DNA of 41,345 bases from Amphimedon queenslandica (Eukaryota; Porifera; Demospongiae; Haplosclerida; Niphatidae). The stretch spans positions 1-41,345 of the forward strand of contig NW_003546517.1 of assembly GCF_000090795.2 (NCBI RefSeq), given 5' to 3'. Below the pieces are notes generated by a model. That model searched no databases. It had not been told where the DNA came from and saw only the letters and a list, made by a program, of their open reading frames with translations. Positions 20,945 through 30,645 of this stretch are shown here, piece after piece. A program made the position numbers and the translations under genes. The first letter of the stretch is position 1. Each line of letters starts with the position of its first letter.

Positions 20945-21745
20945 TTAAGGCCAAAAAGGCCACACAGTGGGATGGTGGCGGTCAATCACTGACATCTCTT
21001 TTCCAGAGGGGCAATCAGGGAATAATGGGGTCAACTCCAAATTTTGCTCCATGAGATATTTTTCTGTTGACTGCCTAGTCGAGGTGGTAGCTTCTTTTCG
21101 GCAGGGAGCTTTGATGACTATGATTGACATTAAGTCAGCATATCGGCTCTTGGCTATTCACCCCCAGGATAGACACCTGTTAGGCTGCAGATGGTAGGTG
21201 TCCCTCCTGATAAACCACACCCTTTCCTTTGGACTCTGTGCAGTTCCTGATACTATCGACAGGTGCTGCCAGTAAAGCCGTCTCCTTTACTGACCATTAC
21301 CTGAATGATTTTATCACAGTTGGCCCCCAGGATCTGACCAGTGTGCTACCAATCTGGGGATAATACAAAGAGTTCCAGCCTGGCTTGGTGCCCCGTAGCC
21401 TAAGAAAAATGTGCCGGTCTCTCTACATGTCTTGTCGTTCTCGGCTTTGAGGTGGACTCAGGCCAGTGAGAACTTTGCCTTCCACAGGAGAAGGTCGAGA
21501 GGATCTATGATACCTTGGTGGAGTGGGCGCACAGAGAATGGTGCTGGCTGCAGGAGGTCGAGACCCTGGTTGGCACTTTTCAGAAGGAAACGAAGGTCAT
21601 TGAGCCAAGCAGGGCCTTTTTATGCCAGATCTCGGGCCACCTCACATGAGGCTGCTACTCGTTGCATCACATTAGGCTGAACCAGGGCTTTAAGGCAGAT
21701 TTGCAGTGGTGGCAGTTCCTGATACACAACTGGAACGGGGCATGA
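20945..21745 (+). pseudogene. DIRS/Ngaro-like retroelement: reverse transcriptase remnant
   Basis: Visible blocks are WRSITDISFPEGQ, then CSMRYFSVDCLVEVV, ALMTMIDIKSAYRLLAIHPQ (RT motif A, Asp kept), LLGCRW, HTLSFGLCAVP (motif B region), HYLNDFITVGP (the YxDD box, with LNDF for LDDF), and RLNQGFKADLQWWQFLIHNW, typical of the thumb to RNase H transition in DIRS-like elements. Several frameshifts and stops separate the blocks. No gag is recognised upstream, so the element is 5'-truncated. Its tyrosine recombinase lies at 25081-25380. Confidence 0.8.
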
Positions 21746-21784
21746 TGATCATAGTGCTGTGTCATGTATTGCCCGTACATTCTC

Positions 21785-23684
21785 TCCAATTTCAAGTTCA
21801 GATGAGGAAGACAGTGACGAAGAAAATGAAACATCTATTGAAAAGTCACACAGCAAAAATAAAGGTAGTGACAACTGAACCATCATGTTAACAGTTATAC
21901 TCCTATTATTTTCAGGAGATAGTCAGTCAAATGAGAGTGCTGAAGACATGGAAGTAAATATGTCACACAGTTCAAATAAAAGTAACTTATTTGCGCCATT
22001 GCATTAACTTTAGCTGTAACATTTTAGCTAATAATATTTAACCAAGTAATGAAGACAGACCTACCTTCCACTCCTTCAAAACTGTCGGCGATAAAATCGA
22101 CATGAATGTAACTCCACATTACCTTAGACCTAACATAAAGGTTAAGTCACTTCATTACTACCATAGCTATGCCGTTCAAAGTAGAATTAATGTTAGAAAT
22201 TTTGGTAGTGATAACCCTTCTTCCTGCCTTCCATCTCCTCTTTCTTCTGCGAGATCATTACTGCCAACAAAATACTGATAACAATTGTCTAATTGATAAT
22301 ATAAAAATTCCCTATTGTCAAATTTTAGTGCAAACTTTACCATTAGTTTTTTGCACTAACTGTTCTGATTTGATTAGTCATCACATCAAACATCAACGAT
22401 ATGGAGAGATGTCATCCCGGTCTTCAGTGGTATGTTTCTATTAGTTAAAAATTTAGATATATGTAATTGTTAATTTTTATTTTCACAAGTACTATTAGAT
22501 GTACTACCTAAGAATGAAAACATAACTAAGGGAATGGAAGAAATTCTGTTATTTACACCAATGTGTTCCACAAATTCAATGTGAAAAGCAAATCCAAGTC
22601 TCAGAGTAAAAACAACTGTAACACCTGTCAAAGGAACAACAAACAGCATTCCGTTGGGAGGAGACAAGCTTTTGCAAGCCCGTGCTTGTTTAGCGAAAGC
22701 AAAAAGTGAAAGGCCACATAAGAAACTGGAAGGAATTATTCCAAGTATAGAAGACTGGCATACCAAACTTACTCTTTTTGAGGAATTTTAGAAGAAAATT
22801 GCATCATTTTAAAATTTTGATATATAGGTAATTTGGAATTACTTTGTTCAAACTTAATCTTCATCTAATCATGGGACGGCTAATCAACTCTGAAACCTAC
22901 TTGGTAGGTGAAATGTAGACAACAAAGCCAGAAGAAATGTCAATGCATGTGAACATTTATTACGTTGATTCTTTGTGCTTACGTTACTTATGCTGCAATG
23001 TATGTTTTGCAAATGGAAAACCCAGATGATGTTCCCAGCTGTCTTCCACAAGACTTGTGGCTCAAAAGCATTGCTAATGGTATCAAAGTAATGGATACAA
23101 TACTCAGCAGCATAGTCGATAAATTTGTTGACATCAAATATAATTTAGCACCAGCATCGTCTTCAAAGGATGTTGTGTTTTCCTATGCAAAGCAACTAAT
23201 CAGTATTGGCTGCTTGTATATGGAATTTGCATATGCCATAAGAGGCCAGAGAGTTATGAGGTGGTGGTGTTACTTTATGGTTGTGTTTCGAAACACAAAC
23301 AGGAGAAACTATGCAATGGAAGCCGTCAAATTGTTGTATCAACATCAGTACATTTTGTCTCCACAGATGTGGGAAGAATTGATGTATTTAAGATTTATCA
23401 GTCATGGGCTGCCCTGGTATATGGAACAAGTGAATCAAGATATTAAAAATGTATTTGATCATCTTGGCCCCAATAAAACTAAATCAGCAATAGTGAGATT
23501 AGGCAAAGCAATATGATCATTGGCTCCCTTTATTAATAATTTTGACACAGAAAATCAAATAATACAACATCATTCACATCATAAAACTTCTGAAAAAGAA
23601 GAGGTATACAAAATTGTAAACCATTTGAAAAAACATAATATTTATGCGCAATGTGATGGACGAAAGTACTCATATTATTTGTAA
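21785..23684 (+). pseudogene. DUF6589-family gene, multi-exon, decayed
   Basis: The N-terminal exons are acidic (SSDEEDSDEENETS and GDSQSNESAEDMEV, each ending SHS(K/S)NK). The core follows: FHSFKTVGDKIDMNV, VKSLHYYHSYAVQSRINVRN, then after a frameshift near 22276 CSDLISHHIKHQRYGEMSSR with a GTATGT donor; LLDVLPKNENITKGMEEILL; IPLGGDKLLQARACLAKA; LEGIIPSIEDWHTKL; NKARRNVNACEHLL; MENPDDVPSCLPQDLWLKS; FSYAKQLISIGCLYMEFAYA; NYAMEAVKLLYQHQYILSPQ; FDHLGPNKTKSAIVRLGKAI. A TGA follows, but similarity continues to YAQCDGRKYSYYL (stop 23684). This is the DUF6589 pattern as I know it. Its function is unknown; multicopy occurrence in cnidarians and sponges suggests a mobile origin. Confidence 0.75.
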
Positions 23685-23701
23685 CCCTTCACTTCACTCT
23701 T

Positions 23702-23838
23702 ACACAAAACTAATGAAACTGATTTATTAACATGGATGACAACACATTTTTAAATAAATTTTATTAATTCTGACACAAAACTAATGAAACTGATTAATTA
23801 ACATGGATGACAACACATTTTTAAATAAATTTTATTTA
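23702..23838. repeat. 71-bp tandem duplication
   Basis: Two units starting ACACAAAACTAATGAAACTG (23702-23772 and 23773-23838) are almost identical and each ends in AAATAAATTTTATT. They lie between the convergent DUF6589 and RecQ-like genes, so each unit could carry a polyadenylation-type AATAAA on the plus strand. Confidence 0.9.
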
Positions 23839-23966
23839 AATATCATTATTATGATAGTCTTGTTTACACTTATCACAGCAAATTTGTGGTTGAACTGAAT
23901 GTTTTTCTTTATCATACCCTTCCATTGCACTGAACAATAACTTTCTACAACAATCATTACTAAGCA

Positions 23967-25060
23967 TTAAATATTTTTCATGTCATCATTCAAATGTTGC
24001 ACCTGAGAATATGTGAGAATATGCACATTACGGCAATCAATGCCTATACCAGAGGCAATAGTGGGACAGACTATTCTCAATGAGTTATTTGCTTCAGGAA
24101 ATGATGCTATTATTTTATTTTTCACTTCAGTGTCTGCAAAACTGGTATACATTTTAACCAGCCTAAATTGTGAGAAGTCAGGTGCACCTAAGAGATTGAA
24201 AAACTCATCTATTAAGCATCGCTTAAAATAAAGATATATATCAGCACAATCAGCAATACGACGGCAGTAAAAAGGGTTTTTGGAAAAGTGGTTGATTTTA
24301 CTTTAAGGTCGAATGACATAGTTGAGAAATTGTCTGGAATGGAAATGAGGTTTTCAACAGTATAAAAAATATTTCCTTTACAGGGTGACAGAATTACACA
24401 TGCAGGTGATTTCATACCTAATATCTAAGGTAACTGTTGTCTGAGAGAAATAGGTGCTGTAGCAGTGACAGCCATTATGGGTGTTCCTTGAGGTACTATA
24501 TTACAAAATTCACCAAGCTTCATTGGACGTTCGCGAAATAATAGATCCCTGATTTTGCAAAAAATATAAAAATTGATAAAGATTTTGTACCATTTCTTCA
24601 TTGTGTGAACTTCATCTATCACCAAACCTTTAATTCTTTTCTGGTAACACTCAGAAGCAACTAGTAATCTGTATCTTCTACGTAGAATAGCCTCTGGTGT
24701 AAAATACAACAACTGGAACTCCTCATTAGTAGCTCCTCTCTTCATTTTGCTATCATCATCAGCATCACCAATAATGTATCCTTTTCCTTTAACAGCTTGT
24801 ACCTATGATTAGGCTTCCATGCTCAATGCAATTTTATAATTGATTATTTTTACCTGACCTTTGATAAGTGCTATCAAGGGGTATATAATAATAATTATTT
24901 GGAAGATGAGCAGCACAACAAATTTCCCAAACACAGTAGTGGGGACAACAAATGTGTCTTTCCCACTGAGAAAGTGCTTTATCACTTGTCTCTGCTCCTC
25001 TTTAAAAGTTATGCCAAAATTAGTTGCAACTACATCAATTCTGACTTCTAAGTCATCCAT
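23967..25060 (-). pseudogene. RecQ-like DNA helicase, decayed
   Basis: It starts MDDLEVRIDVVATNFGITF at 25060, then FKEEQRQVIKHFLSGKDTFV (motif 0/Q region) and VVPTTVFGK, a damaged Walker A. YPLIALIKGQV is motif Ia. RIKGLVIDEVHTMKKW is motif II (DEVH) and PIMAVTATA motif III. After a frameshift come MKSPACVILSPCKGNIFYTV, FYCRRIADCADIYLYFKRCL, and LRIVCPTIASGIGIDCRNVH (motifs IV-V). The zinc-binding and RQC parts are absent, as the end merges into noncoding DNA at 23967. Multicopy RecQ-like helicases of this type occur in cnidarian and sponge genomes. It converges on the DUF6589 gene. Confidence 0.75.
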
Positions 25061-25080
25061 TATAATGTTTATAATGGTTT

Positions 25081-25380
25081 ATTAAAGGAAATGAGCTGGA
25101 TCCGTCTTCTTACTCCGGCCATAGATTTTGAATTGGGGAGGCCACTACAGCTGCTCTGGCTGGTGTGGAAGACTCCACCATCAAGTACCTGTGCCAGTGG
25201 TCAAGCTTTGCTTTTCAGATCAATCTTAGAACAATGAGGTTAGAGCTGTCAGCAAGGCTCGTTTCTGGCATCTCAGACCTGATAGACTCGGTGGAGCGTG
25301 GGCTAAGGTGGAAGTTGTGGAAATCAGTGGGTGAACTGGGACTTATATTTTTGTGTTTAATAATTCTGATCCAATGAAAA
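25081..25380 (+). pseudogene. DIRS/Ngaro-like retroelement: tyrosine recombinase C-terminus
   Basis: The frame reads LDPSSYSGHRF, a TGA, then IGEATTAALAGVEDSTIKYL and CQWSSFAFQINLRT. In DIRS-group recombinases this block is SGHSFRIGAATTAA..G..DSTI..LGRW.S.AF..YIR, containing the HxxR catalytic pair. Here the Arg codon (expected CGA) is TGA, and the catalytic Tyr is replaced in the INLRT motif. Only the last part of the integrase remains; the RNase H, methyltransferase and N-terminal recombinase parts are missing between 21745 and 25081. Confidence 0.75.
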
Positions 25381-25394
25381 GTTTGTGCCACTTC

Positions 25395-25620
25395 AGGGTT
25401 ACGGGTGGGTCCCTTGGGTGGTCCAACTGCCGATCATTGTTCACCCATGATAAATTGGGGTAGGTCTCATTATGATCCCCCATCTGTCTATTGTCTTCAC
25501 TTCTAGAAGTACCAATTGGAGAGAAATGGGTTCACCCTCCCTGCTGCTTAATAGTAATTGTAGATATAATGATAAAGCATGACGATAGTACTAGAATATT
25601 CAACAGAAATTAATAATGTT
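25395..25620 (+). repeat. Direct repeat A1, 3' end of DIRS-like element
   Basis: This sequence (starting near CTTCAGGGTTACGGGTGGGT) is repeated in degraded form at 25940-26175. Both contain GATCATTGTTCAC-type or CATCATTGTTCAC-type blocks, GGTCTCAT and CCTGCTGCTTA..AGTAA. Both are downstream of the recombinase, as expected for split direct repeats of Ngaro-like elements. Confidence 0.65.
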
Positions 25621-25939
25621 GTTACAATTTTAATAAAATAATAGTATTGTGATAATCATAATAAGGCATATTATTAGTGAGTCAGCCTGTAGCCATGCAT
25701 AGCATTTACCCGGTTCCCTCCATCCCATACCGGCAGTTATGTGGCAATTGTTAGTCCTGACTTAAGTTAATGGTAATTTAAGCCCTGTTTCAATAAGGTT
25801 AACGGGGAAGGAGGAGCTGCACATGCGCAGTGTTGCTGCATCGAGCTGGCAGGTTACCTTAATTTCTTCTCTTCTCGTCCTGCCACTACAATTGTTTGGC
25901 AATGGTCCTATATTTATTCCACCTTTGGGTGTGATGGAG
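25621..25939. other. Unique spacer between the two direct repeats
   Basis: No gene was recognised. It is somewhat GC-richer than the surroundings (25790-25940). Confidence 0.4.
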
Positions 25940-26175
25940 GTCACCCAGTTGGGTTAAAGGCGCGTCACATGGGTGGTCTAACCGCCCATCATTGTTCACT
26001 TATGATTAATAAGGGTGGGTCTCATTTTAATTCCCAATTAGTTTAGTGTCATATCCTGTAGGTGTACCTAGCAGGGAGGGGAAAGTGTTCCTGTTTCCTG
26101 CTGCTTATTAGTAACGGTAGTTTTAATAATAAAGCATGATCATAGTTATAGAATATTCCACAGAATTTAGTAAAA
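25940..26175 (+). repeat. Direct repeat A2, 3' end of DIRS-like element
   Basis: Partner of 25395-25620. It shares the GGGTGGTCTAACCGCC/GGGTGGTCCAACTGCC block and the AATAAAGCATGA end, with small indels. Confidence 0.65.
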
Positions 26176-26410
26176 CAAGTAAAAAAAATTCTATTAATCT
26201 AGATAAAGGTAGGGTTGTCAAAAAATGAAAGAAACAAGGGGGTTGAGTTTAATCATAATAGTAATTATTAGTTCAATTATTAATAATAAACTTTAATTAA
26301 TTAAAATAATATTATTTATAAAATAATACAGTAATTTCAACCCTATTGTGCAGAAAAAGATAATGTAAAATGTGGATAGAGTTTTAGTTTAAATAATAAT
26401 CTGCCTCTGT
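26175..26410 (+). repeat. Repeat family R, copy 1 (abuts Helitron copy 2)
   Basis: It contains GGTTGTCAAAAAATGAAAG and ACAAGGGGGTTGAG, then TTTCAACCCTATTGTGCAG. The same order is found at 37474-37710 and, inverted, at 38030-38200 and 38540-38735. It stops at 26410, exactly where the Helitron copy 2 leader starts, so the Helitron inserted into it or captured it as flank. Confidence 0.8.
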
Positions 26411-27290
26411 ATATATTATATAGGCGGTAGCCTATATGTATGGTTGAGGTTCATTTTTCAAAATGGTGACGAAATTTATAATTTTCAAATGATTGTAACT
26501 CTTCTATTTTACCTTGTACAGCTTTATAAATGGCCTAGATGAGCTCTCCTTCACTGAGTGATTCTCCTGGTACCTTTAAAGTGGACTGTAATGTAGCGGA
26601 AGGATTTCTGTATAATACGTCCAAATTCAAATTTCTGCAAAATTCTTCAGAGCTTTTCTTCTTCTTTCATCTTCTTCTATGCACCAGATAATCTTTTAAA
26701 CTAGAAAACAGCTCAAGTTGACTTTCACATCATTCCTTGGAGCGTGAGTCAAGGACTACAAAGGTGCTTTCCATATCTTAATTCACATTAGATTGTAAAC
26801 TAGTTTTTCCTGGCGTGATATCACTGCCGCTTAAAATTAGTCGCCATTTTGAAACTTAATGCGCATGCTCAGAGTTGCTATAGTGACTGACTGACTGCAC
26901 TGGGTGAATTTGCTCTATTCTTCTCTTTCTCTGCCTACTTGTTAGTTCAGCAGTGCGCAGACTAAGTGATTAACAGTTTTTCTAAGAGCTAATAGGTAAA
27001 TTATTTTGAAATAACTCTAACAAAGTACGCTTCTTTTATCATAGAGCGAAATATAATCTTACAGAGCCGTCAGAGTACAAGATAATTTACAGCTGCTCAG
27101 TTTTGATAATTTTGGACACCTGTACCTAAGCCAGATCACTAGAGTTCAGTGTATTTCATTATACTTCTGATATTGGATATATTGAGATAAGTCTATACAG
27201 TTATTTTAAAAATGATAAGCAGTAGTTTCCTTGTACCTCCTGCATACATGTACTTAGTATTATGGTATTTATTTGTTGTGTTAATGTTAA
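26411..27290 (+). other. Helitron copy 2: 5' leader
   Basis: It is noncoding as far as can be seen. 26411-26720 matches the inverse of 1-300, and 26555-26980 the inverse of 9500-9915. The hairpin at its tip is the only strong structure. A weak basic coding trace begins near 27290 (VKKGSWKGKSDLTGAKSKKK) and is shared with copy 1 at 9060-9240. Confidence 0.55.
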
Positions 27291-27562
27291 GTGTAGTTAT
27301 GGTGCTGTTAGTTGTAAAAAAAGGAAGTTGGAAAGGGAAAAGTGACTTAACTGGGGCTAAATCCAAAAAAAAGTTCTCCAAAATAAATGATAATAGAAAG
27401 TAAATGGAATTTTTTATATCTAAAAACAGGTCCTATGCTAGAGCTTACTACATAAGGCATTGTAAGAGGGTCAAAAGCAAAGCCAGAGTTGCCTATAAGA
27501 TAAGTAAAATATATAAGCTTTGGTATTAAAAAAAATTTCATGCATTCAACCCAGGTTACACT

Positions 27563-28042
27563 TTGCAAAAATGTAAAAATTGGTATAGTAAAAACAAGGA
27601 CAGCAAAATTTTAAAATCAATTTGCTATTCTAAAATAAATTATAGGAGTAATCCCGACCAAAAAAAAGAAGCCTCCAGAAATCATTATCAAAAAAATCCA
27701 CAACCAAAAAAAGAAGCCTCTAGAGATCAGTATCATAAGAATCCACAACCAAAGAAAGAAGCCTCTAGAGATCAGTATCATAAGACTCCACAACCAAAGA
27801 AAGAAGCGTCTAGAGGTCAGTATCATAAGAATCCAAAACCAAGGAAAAAAGCATCTAGGAATTATTATCAAAACAATTCAAACCCCCAAAAAAGTAAATC
27901 AAAGGAACGCTATCATAAAAATTCGGGCCTTCAAAAACAAAACTTCTTAAAACGGTATTACATGAATAGAGACACAATATTATGTGCTACAAAAGATAAA
28001 TTTTTGAGATATAAATTTTCTGATAATGAATGGATAAGTTAA
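27563..28042 (+). pseudogene. Helitron copy 2: K-rich repeat N-terminus
   Basis: The frame opens MQKCKNWYSKNKDSKILKS and repeats PKKEASRDQYHKNPQ-type 15-residue units (45 bp) about five to six times, with the last ones degenerate (PRKKASRNYYQNN, PQKSKSKERYHKN). It ends at a stop that overlaps the next frame (28030). Copy 1 has fewer units. The repeats are basic and probably disordered, and could contact DNA. Confidence 0.65.
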
Positions 28043-29441
28043 AAGTGGCACTAATCAAGGAAAATAAAAGGCGTCTAATTAAAAATTATTACGAACGTAA
28101 TTTTAGTCACATATTGTATAGATTACGCTCAAATTACTCATTACCTGCACCAAATAGTCAAACAAAGAAATATTATTTTATACAAATTAAAAAAGCATTA
28201 TATTACAGCCCCGAAATAGTTGTTGATTTATTGCCATCAAGTATGAAAGGCATAGATTTTGAGAACACATCATATGACAGTAAATGTAATGCTGCATCAA
28301 GTATATTGTTAGAATCAGTTTTGAAAAACAGATCCCACAAAGTAGGCGTATTGATATGTGCAGCAATAGCATTAGGAATTTGAAGTTGAATAGCTTTAGT
28401 GACTTTGGTGAGCAATGTCACACAAAAAATAGTGAGCCTTACTTTTATGAATAACCATATTTGTATCCTAATGATAACTCTGATAGCCAATTAGATAGTC
28501 CAATTGCAATTCCTGTTGATACAAATGGCATTTGTTATGTAGCAGGGAGTGTTGATGCAGTGCTGCCACATTTAGAGATTTCTCGCAAATTAGTGAATTT
28601 GACTTTGATTTAGAGACTCAGAGATCACTACAAGGTTTTTGGTGACTTTTGATTTCAACTCAAAATTTAGCAATTTTGATGGATAATCTATCGTTATTCT
28701 GAGCATGGCACATACGAAGTTTGATTGGTGTTAATTAATAATCATTAGGTGTGGCTACATGATAACAAATTAACAATGGCTAAAAGAAGGAGTATTCGCT
28801 CTACTAGCACTAGTGTCTCAGATTATTCAGAAGATGATTCAGAAAAAAGTGACATGTTAATGTTGTGCTAAATCTTGTTAAATTTGTTTTGAAAAATTAG
28901 AGATTTTCTAGTGATAATTTATAGTTCCGTTTGGAGATTTTGAGCCAGAAAAAAGCCAAAATAGAGATTTCGACCTGAAAAAATGTGTCAGCACTGTGTT
29001 GATAAATCATGTATTGACAGAGCAGAAGAATGTAATGATGATATCGACTCTGAAGATGACAATTTTGATAATACTAGAATGTATACTAATATGAGAAAAC
29101 CTACCCTCAAATGGCAATGTACAGACAGATGCAAGCCTTTGTTAGAGAGTGACATTAGTTCTATTATTGAAGTTAAACGATATTTTGATGAACCTATTAA
29201 AGAATTGAGGAAGCATTTTGATGCATGTGATAATTGTCTCAATAATCATTATACGTCAAGATCCCTACATGTCGAAGAAATAGATCAAGTGCATAAACAT
29301 GATTTTTGTAATAATGCAAATGTAACGATAATTGTTAAAAAAGATGAAAATAATGTTGAAAAATATTTTAAATATTCAGAAATTGTTTGTGAAACGATAG
29401 GCCATCCTATAATGTGTAGTAATAAAGATACTAAATCCTAA
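28030..29441 (+). pseudogene. Helitron copy 2: conserved N-terminal region, interrupted
   Basis: This begins with KENKRRLIKNYYERNFSHI and LLPSSMKGIDFENTSYDSK, loses frame at 28383, and is split by a 439-bp element. It resumes with SCIDRAEECNDD, KWQCTDRCKPLLESDISSI and DACDNCLNN. The paired Cys are conserved with copy 1. It ends where a roughly 760-bp deletion has removed the DUF6570 segment; the join carries TAATAC TAATAC filler. Confidence 0.65.
28558..28996. mobile_element. 439-bp non-autonomous hAT element in Helitron copy 2
   Basis: The left end CAGTGCTGCCACATTT and right end AAATGTGTCAGCACTG are inverted repeats (one mismatch). Flanks TGTTGATG and TGTTGATA are an 8-bp duplication with one difference. 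Copy 1 lacks it at the same site. Motifs of the type TAGAGATTTC recur near both ends. It includes a short frame MAKRRSIRSTSTSVSDYSED (28775-28868), perhaps a scrap of the parent element's gene. Confidence 0.88.
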
Positions 29442-30645
29442 TACTAATACTAAAGCCTAATCCAGAACTTTATATTATTATTAAGGGACAACCTACTAAA
29501 TCAAATAATGTCTGGCGTAGTTTAGTTGATGTAAATAAAATAAAAGCAGCACTAAGAAAATTAAAAGAAATAAATTGGCTTTGTAGAAGTGTAGACGATG
29601 ATTGAATTGCGAATCGTTTAAAAATGTTACATAAGTAGTAAGCAATACTACTTGTAAAATGCTTGAAAAAGCAAATGATCAAGATTTAGAAGGCCTTTCG
29701 GCATATACGATTAGAAATCTAGATTGTGAAATTGCAACAGGTTCTGATATTAGTTAATATAAATTAATAAATGTAAAAGAAGTGCCTATTGAGAATAGGC
29801 TAGAGCATCTTGATTTGTTATGCTTTCCTACTTTATTTCCAACTGCACAATATGGAAAGCATTATCCCAGACAAAGCTATCCAGCACAAACATTATCATT
29901 TAGTGAATACATAAAATCAAAACTTTTTAACAAAGTTTCCCGATTTTGTAGGAATAATTCATATTGTTTGCACTACTATGGATTAAAAATTAACAAGGCC
30001 TTAAAAACTGGCATATATAATTTATTAAAAACATCAAGGGGCAACGTTGGTCAAACTGTTGCTGAAATATTAGAAAAAATAAATGTGTTAGATGAAGAAT
30101 TTGAGGGCAATTTAAGTACCATGTTGGCTCCAATACGGGGCGGGCACAAATCAATATTAGTTCCATGTGAAAGGTGAAGTCAAAGCAATGATTGCTGAGT
30201 ATGGCTCACTAACACTTTTCCTTACAATAAATTGTGCTGAATACGAATTAGCTGATATAGCGCAATATTTAAGAAGAGTGAATAATTCACCACAATCTTA
30301 TAGTATTTCTAGATTATGTACTGAGGACCCTGTTTCAGTATTGCGACAATTTTCATGCAAATTTAAGGATTTCATTAACATAGTCATTCTTCAGAGTGGT
30401 GTTCTAGGCAAAGTAGAGTAATAAAAAGAATATCAGATGCGTGGAGCGCCTCATTGTCACATCCTTCTATGGATTGAAAATGCTCCTGTTTTCGGTATCG
30501 ATTGTCTAGAAGAAGTCTGTTCTTTCATACAAGATAGAATTACATGTCATATACCAGATAGTAATACGTCGCCAGATTTAAATTTTTTTGGTAACAAAAT
30601 ACCAAATGCACCAGTGCAGCAAATACTGCAAACAAAATATTAAAG
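29440..30645 (+). pseudogene. Helitron copy 2: Rep/Helitron_like_N with HUH motif
   Basis: After the deletion the sequence reads NPELYIIIKGQPTKSNNVWR and decayed frames. It then has LLCFPTLFPTAQYGK (29782-30177), CAEYELADIAQYLRRVNN (30167-30421) and the HUH block MRGAPHCHILLWI (30437-30643). Both His are kept while the middle Tyr of copy 1 is Cys. Frameshifts lie at about 30165 and 30643, and a TAA at 30420. Confidence 0.78.

Noticed and set aside
22470..22766. 98-codon minus-strand frame
   Set aside because: Antisense of a DUF6589 exon whose plus-strand translation carries the family motifs.
27617..27871. Minus-strand frame with Trp/Phe-rich repeats
   Set aside because: Antisense of the 45-bp basic repeat of Helitron copy 2.
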